Origin: Spinactinospora alkalitolerans
GTDB lineage: Bacteria; Actinomycetota; Actinomycetes; Streptosporangiales; Streptosporangiaceae
DNA: 64,000 nt
Assembly: GCF_013408795.1 (NCBI RefSeq)
Contig: NZ_JACCCC010000001.1
Span: 2,356,001-2,420,000, forward strand
Direction of reading: 5' to 3'
Numbering within the stretch: position 1 is the first letter of the stretch; each line of letters starts with the position of its first letter. The notes beneath the pieces were generated by a model. That model searched no databases. It saw only the letters and a list, made by a program, of their open reading frames with translations, and was not told the origin of the DNA. Of the stretch, positions 1 through 9,419 are shown piece after piece. The position numbers and the translations under genes were made by a program.

Positions 1-1061
1 CCATGCTCGGCTGCTACTCCTTCCCCAGCCACGTGGGCCCCCAGTACCCCGGCGTCCCGATCGGCGTGCAGGTGCCGACGCTGCTGGAGGCCCTGCGCAT
101 GGAGCTGCCCTCCAAGCGGATCGAGCACCAGGTCGGCTGCGGGGTCGACGACCCCGACACCTCGCGGATCGCGGCGGCCGCGGCCGCCGCGCGCTCGGCC
201 GACGTGTGCGTGGCGGTGCTGGGCGACCGGGCCGGTCTCTTCGGCCGCGGCACCTCGGGGGAGGGCTGCGACGCCGAGGACCTGGCGCTGCCCGGCGTCC
301 AGGAGCAGTTGCTGGAGGCGCTGATCGAGACGGGCACGCCGGTGGTGCTGGTGCTGCTCACCGGCCGCCCCTACGCCCTGGGCGCCGTCGCCGACCGGCT
401 CGCTGCGGCGGTGCAGGCGTTCTTCCCCGGTGAGGAGGGCGGCCCGGCGATCGCCGGGGTGCTCTCGGGCCGGGTGGGCCCGTCGGGGCGGCTGCCCGTG
501 GGCGTGCCCGCCAGGCCCGGCGGGCAGCCCTCGACCTACCTGGCGCCGCCGCTGGGACTGCGCAGCGAGGTCAGTTCGGTCGACCCCACCCCGCTGTACC
601 CGTTCGGGCACGGGCTGTCCTACACGCGGTTCGCGTGGGAGGAGCCCAGGCTCAACGGGGTGCCGCAGGCCGAGGTCGACGCCGCAGCCGTGGGCACCGA
701 CGGCGCGGTCACGGTGGGCTGCGCCGTGCGCAACGCCGGCGACACCGCGGGGACCGAGGTCGTCCAGCTCTACCTGAGCGATCCCGTGGCGCAGGTGACG
801 CGGCCGGTGCGCCGACTGGTCGGCTACGCCCGCGTGCACCTGGAGCCGGGCGCGGCGCGCCGGGTCGAGTTCACGGTGCCCGCCGACCTCGCGGCCTACA
901 CCGGGCGCGACGGGCGGCGCATCGTCGAGCCGGGCGACATCGAGCTGTGCCTGGCCGCGTCAAGCGCCGACGTGCGCCACCGCGTCCGGATCCGCCTGGA
1001 GGGCGAGGTCCGCGCCGTCGACCACACCAGGCGGCTGGTGAGCGAGGTGTCGGCGGACTGA
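1..1061 (+). CDS. GH3 beta-glucosidase-type glycosidase, 3' part only
   Basis: The window opens inside this gene, so the N-terminal catalytic barrel of the GH3 fold is missing; about 352 C-terminal residues are visible. The first part is the GH3 C-terminal alpha/beta sandwich, with an ADVCVAVLGD strand, a GEGCDAEDLALPG loop and a VVLVLLTGRPY strand. It is followed by the family's PLYPFGHGLSYTRF motif and a C-terminal fibronectin-III-like domain (VRNAGDTAGTEVVQLYL). GH3 enzymes release terminal beta-linked sugars from oligosaccharides. No secretion signal can be judged because the start is outside. Specificity (glucosidase, xylosidase or other) cannot be decided from this part. The stop is at 1059-1061. 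Confidence 0.9.
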   Translation, partial: MLGCYSFPSHVGPQYPGVPIGVQVPTLLEALRMELPSKRIEHQVGCGVDDPDTSRIAAAAAAARSADVCVAVLGDRAGLFGRGTSGEGCDAEDLALPGVQEQLLEALIETGTPVVLVLLTGRPYALGAVADRLAAAVQAFFPGEEGGPAIAGVLSGRVGPSGRLPVGVPARPGGQPSTYLAPPLGLRSEVSSVDPTPLYPFGHGLSYTRFAWEEPRLNGVPQAEVDAAAVGTDGAVTVGCAVRNAGDTAGTEVVQLYLSDPVAQVTRPVRRLVGYARVHLEPGAARRVEFTVPADLAAYTGRDGRRIVEPGDIELCLAASSADVRHRVRIRLEGEVRAVDHTRRLVSEVSAD

Positions 1062-1344
1062 TCGGACCCCGACGGCCGCGTTCGTGGAGCGAGCCGGGAT
1101 CTCCAGGGCCTGGACCTGCTGTGCCGCCTGCGGCTTGCGCGCACCGCGACAGCCGCCCCCCGTGCGAGCGCGGCCGTCGGACATCAGTGAGCCGCCGCAG
1201 CGGGCGCGCCCGGAGCGCGCGCCCGCTGCGGCCCGGGTGGAAGACCGTCCACATCGCGAGATACAGTGCTGCGCGTCACCATATAGTTGGATGACCTAGT
1301 AAACGTTCCGGGCCCTCGCGGGCGCGACGATGTTGGGGGATGGC

Positions 1345-2502
1345 ATGGCCGTGGAACGCACCCTTCCCACCCGGGAGGCCGCCGACCTGCTGGAGCTCAC
1401 CAGGGACCTGGCGGTCAAGGAGATCGCCCCCCGCGCCGCGGGGGACGAGGAGGCCGGAGCCTTCCCCCGCGACCTGTTCACCCTGCTCGGGGGAGCCGGA
1501 CTGCTCGGCCTGCCCTACGCGGCCGAGTACGGCGGCGGGGAGCAGCCCTACGAGGTCTACCTCCAGGTCGTCGAGGAGCTCGCGAGCAGTTGGCTGGCCG
1601 TCGGACTGGGGCTGAGCGTGCACACCCTGTCCTGCTTCCCGCTCGCCGGCCACGGCACCGAGGCCCAGCGCGCCGCGTGGCTGCCCGACATGCTCGGCGG
1701 CGACCTGCTCGGCGCCTACTGCCTCTCGGAGGCCGACTCCGGATCCGACGCCGCGGCGCTGACCACCCGGGCCCAGGCCGGTCCCGAGGGGTACCGGATC
1801 GACGGCGCCAAGTCCTGGATCACCCACGGCGGCGCCGCCGACTTCTACACCCTCTTCGCCCGCACCGGCGCCCCCGACTCCGGCGGCCGCGGCATCAGTT
1901 GCCTGCACGTCCCCGCCGGAACCGAGGGCGTCTCGGCCGACGCCCCCGAGGCCAAGATGGGCATGCGCTCCTCGCCCACCGCCGCCGTCCGCTTCGACGG
2001 CGCGCGGGTGCCCGAGGAGGCCCGCATCGGCGCCGAGGGGGAGGGCTTCGCGATCGCGCTGGCCGCGCTGGACTCGGGCAGGCTCGGCATCGCCGCATGC
2101 GCGGTCGGCGTCGCCCAGGCCGCGCTCGACCTCGCCGCCGGCTACGCGCGCCGGCGGCGCCAGTTCGGTCGGCCCATCGGCGACTTCCAGGGCCTGTCCT
2201 TCATGCTCGCCGACATGGCCACCCAGGTCGAGGCGGCCCGCGAGCTCTACCTGGCCGCGGCCCGCCGCCGCGACGCGGGCCGGGCGTTCGGCCGCCAGGC
2301 CGCCATGGCCAAGCTGTTCGCCAGCGACGCCGCGATGCGCGTCACCACCGACGCCGTGCAGGTCCTCGGCGGCTACGGCTACACCGTCGACTTCCCCGCC
2401 GAGCGGCTCATGCGCGAGGCCAAGGTGCTGCAGATCGTGGAGGGCACCAACCAGATCCAGCGCATGGTCATCGGCCGCCACCTGGCCAAGGAGCACGAAT
2501 AG
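1345..2502 (+). CDS. acyl-CoA dehydrogenase
   Basis: A full-length flavoprotein of about 385 residues in the acyl-CoA dehydrogenase family, which introduces the alpha-beta double bond into acyl-CoA thioesters and passes electrons to ETF. Visible family marks are YCLSEADSGSD, the flavin/substrate region WITHGGAADFYTLFAR, RRRQFGRPIGDFQ, and the C-terminal QVLGGYGYTVDFPAERLMREAKVLQIVEGTNQIQR with the usual catalytic Glu in the IVEGTN motif. I chose ATG 1345 because a GGGGGA box lies at 1335-1340; an ATG at 1330 in the same frame would add five residues. The gene stands alone, so its substrate chain length or branched-chain role cannot be inferred. Confidence 0.92.
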   Translation: MAVERTLPTREAADLLELTRDLAVKEIAPRAAGDEEAGAFPRDLFTLLGGAGLLGLPYAAEYGGGEQPYEVYLQVVEELASSWLAVGLGLSVHTLSCFPLAGHGTEAQRAAWLPDMLGGDLLGAYCLSEADSGSDAAALTTRAQAGPEGYRIDGAKSWITHGGAADFYTLFARTGAPDSGGRGISCLHVPAGTEGVSADAPEAKMGMRSSPTAAVRFDGARVPEEARIGAEGEGFAIALAALDSGRLGIAACAVGVAQAALDLAAGYARRRRQFGRPIGDFQGLSFMLADMATQVEAARELYLAAARRRDAGRAFGRQAAMAKLFASDAAMRVTTDAVQVLGGYGYTVDFPAERLMREAKVLQIVEGTNQIQRMVIGRHLAKEHE

Positions 2503-2533
2503 CGCCCCCTTCCCGCCGACACTTCTTGACCTT

Positions 2534-2713
2534 GGGTTTCAACCTCGGCCCCGGGACGGAGCAGGCGCGCGGGTGGGTCCCTTCCACCTCGACCCCAGGG
2601 GGGCGTGAAGGCCCGCTCCAGGAGGGAGGGCGTGCGAGAGGATCGCCCAGTCACCGCGGGCTTGCGTCCTCGGGCTGAGGCTTCACAAGCCCCGGTGGCC
2701 GAGGTTGAGACTC
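2534..2713 (+). repeat. dispersed repeat, copy A, MITE-like
   Basis: About 180 bp beginning GGTTTCAACCTCGG and ending CCGAGGTTGAGACTC, which form inverted terminal repeats. A close relative lies inverted at 46309-46464, and a 24-bp identical core is present at 11986-12009. The nonanucleotide TTGACCTTG occurs directly on both sides (2526-2534 and 2717-2725), which looks like a 9-bp target duplication. There is no coding capacity, so if mobile it would need a transposase elsewhere. Confidence 0.65.
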
Positions 2714-2716
2714 ACG

Positions 2717-2768
2717 TTGACCTTGTGGGGCCTGAAAACGTCGCGATCACCCCGACGAGGTCAAGACC
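2717..2768. repeat. imperfect palindrome related to the one at 25571
   Basis: TTGACCTTGTGGGGC on the left is answered by CCCCGACGAGGTCAAGA on the right. The left arm is the same sequence as the arm of the perfect palindrome at 25571-25636. It adjoins copy A of the dispersed repeat, which may have inserted into it. Confidence 0.5.
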
Positions 2769-2989
2769 GCCGAGAGAACCGCCCGGCCGCTCCGGATGGA
2801 TTGACCGCAGACTTCACATGCGTCACATGACCTTACAAACGCCACTCTGAGCTGCTCGTTTCTCTCTGTGCACGCGTGTGGCTACGGATTGGTAACAGCG
2901 ATCGTGCCGATCTGTTCCCCGGTCTCAAACGCTGATACGACAGTTTCCGTGAGGCGCTGCGGCCTGACGCGCACGGCATCGCGTCTCCA

Positions 2990-3010
2990 CCGAAAACGAG
3001 ACGGTTTCGG
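2990..3010. promoter_or_regulatory. candidate operator of the sugar ABC operon
   Basis: A 21-bp imperfect inverted repeat with half-sites CCGAAAACG and CGGTTTCGG around a short centre, just upstream of the ribosome site GGGGAG (3022-3027) of the first operon gene. The form and place fit a LacI- or ROK-type repressor site. No regulator gene is adjacent, so the cognate protein is unknown. Confidence 0.4.
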
Positions 3011-3034
3011 CTGACGAGACTGGGGAGACGCGCC

Positions 3035-4279
3035 GTGGCGAAGGTCCAATTGGCCCAGGTCAGCAAGGTCTATCCCGATGGCACCCGCGCGGTGGACGGC
3101 CTCGACCTCGACATCGCCGAAGGCGAGTTCCTCGTCCTGGTCGGGCCGTCGGGCTGCGGCAAGACCACGGCGCTGCGCATGGTCGCCGGGCTGGAGGAGA
3201 TCAGCACCGGGCAGTTGCGCATCGGCGACCGCGTCGTCAACCAGGTGCCCGCACGCGACCGCGACGTCGCCATGGTCTTCCAGAGCTACGCGCTCTACCC
3301 CCACCTGTCGGTCCGCAACAACATCGCCTTCGGCCTGCAACTGCGCAAGACCCCCAAGGGCGAGATCGACCGCAGGGTGGAGGAGGCCGCCCGCACCCTC
3401 GGGCTCACCGAGCACCTCGACCGCAAGCCGCGCAACCTCTCCGGCGGTCAGCGCCAGCGGGTGGCCATGGGCCGCGCCATCGTGCGCAAGCCCCAGGCGT
3501 TCCTGATGGACGAGCCGCTGTCCAACCTCGACGCCAAGCTGCGGGTGCAGATGCGCGCCGAGATCTCGCGGATCCAGCGCGGCCTCGGCGTCACCACCGT
3601 CTACGTCACCCACGACCAGGTCGAGGCGATGACCCTGGGCGACCGGGTCGCCGTGCTGAAGAAGGGCGTGCTGCAGCAGGTCGCCCCGCCCCAGGAGCTC
3701 TACGACCGCCCCACCAACCTCTTCGTCGCCGGCTTCATCGGGTCCCCGGCGATGAACCTGCTGCGCGGCGCGCTCTCGGCCGACGGCGACGCGGCCGCGC
3801 TGGCCATCGGCGGCCAGGGTCTGGCCGTGCCGGCCTCGCTGCTGCGGGCGCGCCCGGGGCTGCGCGACTACATCGGCCGCGACGTCGCCGTCGGCATCAG
3901 GCCCGAGGACATGGAGGACGCCGACATCGGCGGCGCCGGCGCCGCCGATGGGGCCGTGCTCACCTCCACCACCGAACTGGTCGAGGCGCTCGGCTCCGAG
4001 CTGCTCGCGCATTTCCGCATCGACGCGTCCCCCGTCGTCACCGAGGACACCCGCGAGCTCGCCCGCGACGCGGGCGCCGACGAGGTCGACGACGCCGACC
4101 GGGCCGGCAGCGACATGATCGCCCGGTTCAGCCCGCGTTCCACCGCGGCGATCGGCCGCCCGGTGCGGGTGCGCGTCGACACCGAACGGCTCTACTTCTT
4201 CGATCCCGATACGGGCGCGGCGATCTGGGGGGACCCCGCCCACCCCGTGCACCAGAAGAAAGAGGGAACCCATGCCTGA
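3035..4279 (+). CDS. sugar ABC transporter ATPase, MalK/UgpC type
   Basis: A 414-residue cytoplasmic ATPase that powers carbohydrate import with the permeases encoded downstream. Walker A GPSGCGKT is at residues 37-44, followed by the Q-loop in VFQSYALYP, signature LSGGQRQR, Walker [12 protein letters not shown], and the switch His in YVTHDQ. The C-terminal 150 residues form the TOBE/OB regulatory part typical of the CUT1 group (MalK, UgpC, MsiK). An acidic, poorly conserved stretch lies near residues 300-370. Start GTG 3035 is preceded by GGGGAG with 7-nt spacing. The stop overlaps the next start by 8 nt (ATGCCTGA), so the genes are translationally coupled. It is a paralogue of the ATPase at 8187-9419; unlike that one it sits in a transport operon and probably serves it alone. 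Confidence 0.94.
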   Translation: MAKVQLAQVSKVYPDGTRAVDGLDLDIAEGEFLVLVGPSGCGKTTALRMVAGLEEISTGQLRIGDRVVNQVPARDRDVAMVFQSYALYPHLSVRNNIAFGLQLRKTPKGEIDRRVEEAARTLGLTEHLDRKPRNLSGGQRQRVAMGRAIVRKPQAFLMDEPLSNLDAKLRVQMRAEISRIQRGLGVTTVYVTHDQVEAMTLGDRVAVLKKGVLQQVAPPQELYDRPTNLFVAGFIGSPAMNLLRGALSADGDAAALAIGGQGLAVPASLLRARPGLRDYIGRDVAVGIRPEDMEDADIGGAGAADGAVLTSTTELVEALGSELLAHFRIDASPVVTEDTRELARDAGADEVDDADRAGSDMIARFSPRSTAAIGRPVRVRVDTERLYFFDPDTGAAIWGDPAHPVHQKKEGTHA

Positions 4280-5603
4280 GCACAAGAGGAACGCGCGCGC
4301 CGTGCCCGCGGTCGCGGCCGCGGCCGCGGCCGCGGTGGCGCTGGCCGCCGCTGCCTGCGCACCGGGCGGGGGCGAGAACGGCGGCGGGACCGCCGGCGGC
4401 GGCGACCTCGACGGCGCCGAACTCCTCGTCGCCGCCAAGTGGACCGGCGTCGAGCAGGAGAACTTCGAGCAGGTCCTCGACCTGTTCGAGGAGCAGACCG
4501 GGGCCACCGTCACCTACGACTCCACCGGCGAGGACACCGGGGCCTACCTCGGCCCGCGCATCGAGGGCGGCAACCCTCCCGACGTGGCGATTCTGCCGCA
4601 GCCCGGCCTGGTCTCGGAGTACGCGGCCCAGGACGCCCTGTTCCCCCTGGAGGGCGACGCCGAGGCCGCGCTGGCCGAGAACTACAGCGACTACTGGCAG
4701 GAACTGGGCTCGGTCGACGACCAGACCTACGGCATCATGCTCAAGGCCGCGCACAAGTCGATCATCTGGTACCGGCCCGAGGCCTTCGACGAGGCGGGGG
4801 TCGAGGCGCCCCAGACCTGGGACGCCCTGGTCGACGACACCGCGGGCACCCTCTCCGACGCCGGCATCACCCCGTTCGCGATGTGCGGCGCGTCCGGCTG
4901 GACGCTGACCGACTGGTTCGAGAACGTCTACCTCTCCCAGGCCGGCCCGGAGAACTACGACCGGCTCGCCGCGCACGAGATCGAGTGGACCGACGACAGC
5001 GTCGTCCAGGCGCTGGAGACCCTCGCCGACGTCTGGGGCGAGGAGAGCCTGATGAACGGCGGCACCGACGGCGCGGTGCAGACCGACTTCCCGACCTGCG
5101 TCACCCAGGTCTACGGCCAGCAGCAGGCGGCGATGGTCTACGAGGCCGACTTCGTGGCCGCCAACGTCGTGGAGTCCGGGGCCGAGGTCGGCGTCGACGC
5201 CCTGGCGTTCCCGTTCCCCGCCGTGGGCGAGGCTCCGCCGGTGGTGGTCGGCGGCGACATCGCCGTGGCCATGAGCGAGGACGAGGGGACCCAGCGACTG
5301 CTCGCCTTCCTGGCCTCGCCCGAGGCCGGCACCACCTGGGCCGAGCTGGGCGGCTACCTCTCGCCCAACGGCAACGTCCCCGCCGACGCCTACGCCGACG
5401 AGTTCACCCAGCAGCTCGCCCAGACGATCCTGGACGCCGGCGAGGACGTCCGCTACGACCTCTCCGACCAGGTCCCCAGCACCTTCGGCGCCACCGAGGG
5501 GTCGGGCATGTGGGCGATCCTGCAGGACTTCCTGCGCGACCCGAGCGACCCGGAGGCGGCGGCCGAGCGGTTGGAGCAGGCCGCCTCCGACGCCGATGAG
5601 TGA
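4272..5603 (+). CDS. sugar ABC transporter substrate-binding lipoprotein
   Basis: A 443-residue extracellular solute-binding protein of the carbohydrate family 1 type. The N-terminus is a lipoprotein signal: basic residues, a long alanine run, then the lipobox LAAAAC with the modified Cys near residue 29, followed by a Gly-rich linker. The mature part shows the usual pattern of a binding protein (WTGVEQENFEQVLDLFEEQTG, IEGGNPPDVAILPQPG, YGIMLKAAHKSIIWYRPEAFDEAG, GWTLTDWFEN). It would capture an oligosaccharide and hand it to the permease pair. Overlap with both neighbours (8 nt each side) shows tight coupling. The sugar cannot be named from sequence alone. Confidence 0.93.
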   Translation: MPEHKRNARAVPAVAAAAAAAVALAAAACAPGGGENGGGTAGGGDLDGAELLVAAKWTGVEQENFEQVLDLFEEQTGATVTYDSTGEDTGAYLGPRIEGGNPPDVAILPQPGLVSEYAAQDALFPLEGDAEAALAENYSDYWQELGSVDDQTYGIMLKAAHKSIIWYRPEAFDEAGVEAPQTWDALVDDTAGTLSDAGITPFAMCGASGWTLTDWFENVYLSQAGPENYDRLAAHEIEWTDDSVVQALETLADVWGEESLMNGGTDGAVQTDFPTCVTQVYGQQQAAMVYEADFVAANVVESGAEVGVDALAFPFPAVGEAPPVVVGGDIAVAMSEDEGTQRLLAFLASPEAGTTWAELGGYLSPNGNVPADAYADEFTQQLAQTILDAGEDVRYDLSDQVPSTFGATEGSGMWAILQDFLRDPSDPEAAAERLEQAASDADE

Positions 5604-7005
5604 CGCCCCGCACGGGGCCGACCGCGAAGGAGCGGGGGCCGCGATGCCGAAGACCGGGAGGCCGAGGGTCGTGACGCCGGTCGCGACCGCCGGTGCGGCC
5701 CCGCGGGCGTCGAGGTCGGGCCGGCTCGGCCCGCCCTCGTGGCTGGCGGCGGTGTTCCTGCTGCCCGCGCTGCTGTTCCTCGGCGCCTACATGGTCTATC
5801 CGATCCTGTTCTCGATCTACCGCAGCCTCTGGGACGCCACGGGTCTCGACTTCGTGGGCCTGGCCAACTACGCGGAGATGTTCACCGACCCCAGCACCTT
5901 CGTGGCGCTGCGCAACAACGTCGTCTGGGTGGTGGTCGCCCCGACCGCGGTCACCGTCGCCGGCCTGATCTTCGCGGTGCTCACCGAGCGGATCCGCTGG
6001 TCGACGGCTTTCAAGATCGTGGTGTTCATGCCGATGGCGATCTCCTTCCTCGCCTCCGGCGTCATCTTCCGGCTGGTCTACGAGCAGGATCCGGAGCGGG
6101 GCCTGGCCAACGCGGTCCTCACCACCGTGCGCGACACGGTCGCGCCCACCGCCTCCCACCCCGACGCCCGGCCGCGGCCGGAGGCGCCGCTGACCGAGGC
6201 CGAGGGCGGCGGCTACGAACTGGACCGGCCCGTCGCCGCCGGCGCCGACCCGGTCCTGCTGCCGCTGGTCGGCGTGCAGGCCGACTCGGTCGGCGACGCG
6301 GTGCCGGCCGCGGCGCCGCAGGCAACCGGCGACGGCGTCTCCGGCACCGTCTGGGTGGACTTCACCCGCGGCGGCGAGGGCACCCCCGGCACCATCGACC
6401 CCACCGAGGCGGGCCTGCCGGGCGTGCGGGTGCAGGCGGTGCGCGACGGCGAGGTGGCCGCGACGGCCACCACCGCCGACGACGGCACGTTCGCCCTCGA
6501 AGGGCTGGGGGAGGGCGAGTACACCGTCCGGCTGGCCGCGGACAACTTCACCGAGCCCTACAACGGCGTCAACTGGCTGGGCCCCACCCTCATCACCCCC
6601 GCCATCATCGGCGCCTACCTGTGGGTGTGGGCCGGGTTCGCGATGGTGCTGATCGCCGCGGGCCTGGCGGCGATCCCGCGCGAGGCGCTGGAGGCGGCAC
6701 GGGTCGACGGCGCGACCGAGTGGCAGGTGTTCCGCAGGGTCACGGTGCCGCTGCTGTCGCCGGTGCTGCTGGTCGTCTTCGTCACGCTGATGATCTACGT
6801 GCTCAAGATCTTCGACCTCGTGTTCATCATCGCGCCCGGGTCGGTGCAGGCCGACGCCAACGTGCTCGCCCTGGAGATGTGGCGGGTGTCCTTCGGGGGC
6901 GGCAACGACCAGGGGTTGGGCAGCGCACTGGCGGTGTTCCTGCTGCTGCTCGTCGTCCCCGCGATGATCTTCCAGATCCGGCGGTTCCGGCAGGAGAACC
7001 AGTGA
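5596..7005 (+). CDS. sugar ABC permease with extracellular SdrD-B-like insertion
   Basis: A MalF-type permease of 469 residues, where about 310 is usual. Membrane segments are visible at about 50-75, 107-130 and 138-162. Then comes a hydrophilic insertion of about 150 residues (176-326), after which segments resume at 330-360, 388-413 and near the C-terminus. The cytoplasmic EAA loop that docks the ATPase is at 363-382 (EALEAARVDGATEWQVFRR). The second half of the insertion (about 246-322) reads as a SdrD-B/carboxypeptidase-regulatory-like beta sandwich: GVSGTVWVDF, GLPGVRVQAVRDG, TTADDGTFALEGLGEGEYTV. By topology it should lie outside the membrane between TM3 and TM4, the place where E. coli MalF carries its P2 domain that contacts MalE. 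A role in receiving the binding protein is inference. The start ATG overlaps the previous stop (ATGAGTGA). Confidence 0.9.
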   Translation: MSDAPHGADREGAGAAMPKTGRPRVVTPVATAGAAPRASRSGRLGPPSWLAAVFLLPALLFLGAYMVYPILFSIYRSLWDATGLDFVGLANYAEMFTDPSTFVALRNNVVWVVVAPTAVTVAGLIFAVLTERIRWSTAFKIVVFMPMAISFLASGVIFRLVYEQDPERGLANAVLTTVRDTVAPTASHPDARPRPEAPLTEAEGGGYELDRPVAAGADPVLLPLVGVQADSVGDAVPAAAPQATGDGVSGTVWVDFTRGGEGTPGTIDPTEAGLPGVRVQAVRDGEVAATATTADDGTFALEGLGEGEYTVRLAADNFTEPYNGVNWLGPTLITPAIIGAYLWVWAGFAMVLIAAGLAAIPREALEAARVDGATEWQVFRRVTVPLLSPVLLVVFVTLMIYVLKIFDLVFIIAPGSVQADANVLALEMWRVSFGGGNDQGLGSALAVFLLLLVVPAMIFQIRRFRQENQ

Positions 7006-7934
7006 CCACATCATCGGAGAAGGCGGCGCAGCGGCCGCGCGAGCACGGGAGCGACGCCGGCGCGGGCGAGGCCGAGGCGCCGCGCCGGTCGGTGGCGAGC
7101 CGGATCGTGAACCGGCTGGGATCGGGCGCGGTCCAGGTGGTGCTCGTCGTCATCGGCGTGTTCTGGCTGCTGCCGACGCTGGGGCTGTTCGTGGCCAGTC
7201 TGCGCAGCCCGCAGGACAACAGCGCCGGCGGGTGGTGGACGGTGTTCCTGGAGCCCTCCCAGTTGACCCTGGAGAACTACGCCGGCCTGCTGGCCAACGA
7301 CACCTTCGTGGCCTCCTTCTGGAACACGATCGCGATCACGGTGCCCTCCACGGTCCTCATCGTGGTCATCGCCTCGCTGGCCGCCTACGCCTTCGCCTGG
7401 CTGGACTTCCCCGGCCGCGACTGGCTGTTCCTCGGCGTGGTCGGCCTGCTGGTGGTCCCGCTGCAGGTGGCGCTCATCCCGATCGCCCGGCTCTACGGCT
7501 CGGTGGGCGTCTTCGGCTCGATCCCCGGCGTGGTGCTGTTCCACGTCGGCTTCGGCCTGCCGTTCGCGATCTTCCTGCTGCGCAACTTCTTCGCGGGCAT
7601 CCCCCGCGACCTGCTGGAGGCCGCGCGCATGGACGGCGGCAAGGAGTTCACCATCTTCCGCAGGGTCATCCTGCCGCTGGGCGGCCCGGCCATCGCCTCG
7701 CTGACCATCTTCCAGTTCCTGTGGGTCTGGAACGACCTGCTGGTGGCGCTGGTGTTCGCCGACACCTCGGCCCAGCCCATGACCAAGGCGCTGCAGTCGG
7801 AGATGCGCCAGTTCGGCGCCAACATCGACGTGCTCGCCTCCGGGGCGTTCCTGTCGCTGGTCGTCCCGCTGGTGGTGTTCTTCGCCTTCCAGCGCTACTT
7901 CGTCCAGGGCGTCATGGCCGGCGCGGTGAAGTGA
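7002..7934 (+). CDS. sugar ABC permease, MalG type
   Basis: The second membrane subunit, 310 residues with six predicted membrane segments and the EAA loop DLLEAARMDGGKEFTIFRR. The C-terminus QRYFVQGVMAGAVK is typical of MalG-like permeases. Start is GTG 7002, overlapping the stop of the upstream permease (GTGA), with AGGAG about 5 nt before it. It completes the transporter encoded from 3035 onward: ATPase, binding protein, two permeases. The stop is followed by a group of stem-loops, so the operon probably ends here. Confidence 0.94.
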   Translation: MTTSSEKAAQRPREHGSDAGAGEAEAPRRSVASRIVNRLGSGAVQVVLVVIGVFWLLPTLGLFVASLRSPQDNSAGGWWTVFLEPSQLTLENYAGLLANDTFVASFWNTIAITVPSTVLIVVIASLAAYAFAWLDFPGRDWLFLGVVGLLVVPLQVALIPIARLYGSVGVFGSIPGVVLFHVGFGLPFAIFLLRNFFAGIPRDLLEAARMDGGKEFTIFRRVILPLGGPAIASLTIFQFLWVWNDLLVALVFADTSAQPMTKALQSEMRQFGANIDVLASGAFLSLVVPLVVFFAFQRYFVQGVMAGAVK

Positions 7935-7982
7935 CGGCGGACGCGGCGGCGATATTCACGGGAGCGGTTCCCAGAGGAGGCT

Positions 7983-8053
7983 GCCGGGAGAGTGCGGCCC
8001 TGTCGGTCTGTCCGATGCTGTCGCGTCGATGCTGTGAGGGCCGCGCCTCCCGG
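7983..8053 (+). other. large stem-loop after the ABC operon
   Basis: GCCGGGAG-AGT-GCGGCCCT (7983-8001) pairs with AGGGCCGC-GC-CTCCCGGC (8036-8053), leaving a loop that contains CGATGCTGT twice. A second weaker stem (CGAAGC/GCTTCG) follows before the terminator at 8132. This could be a 3' end or processing structure of the ABC mRNA. Confidence 0.5.
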
Positions 8054-8131
8054 CCGAAGCGGTGGCAGGGGCTGATGGGAGACCCGAGCGCCTGCTTCGG
8101 TAGCGAGGCGCGGCCCACGATGCCGGAAAAG

Positions 8132-8157
8132 GTGCGGCCCCGCTTGCGGGGCCGCAC
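8132..8157. terminator. bidirectional hairpin between convergent genes
   Basis: Perfect 12-bp stem GTGCGGCCCCGC / GCGGGGCCGCAC with a 2-nt gap, placed between the end of the ABC operon (plus) and the end of the MsiK-like gene (minus). It has no long U tract, as is usual in high-GC actinobacteria. Confidence 0.7.
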
Positions 8158-8186
8158 TCTCGCCACAACCTCAGCGGCGGTCCCGC

Positions 8187-9419
<1,233 letters not shown>

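Noticed and set aside
1276-2496. long minus-strand open frame opposite the acyl-CoA dehydrogenase
   Set aside because: It has low-complexity composition and no family motif; it is a GC-skewed shadow of the real gene. Similar long frames opposite 3035-4513, 5404-7014, 9877-12090, 22177-24786, 31488-33911 and 62047-63993 were dismissed for the same reason.
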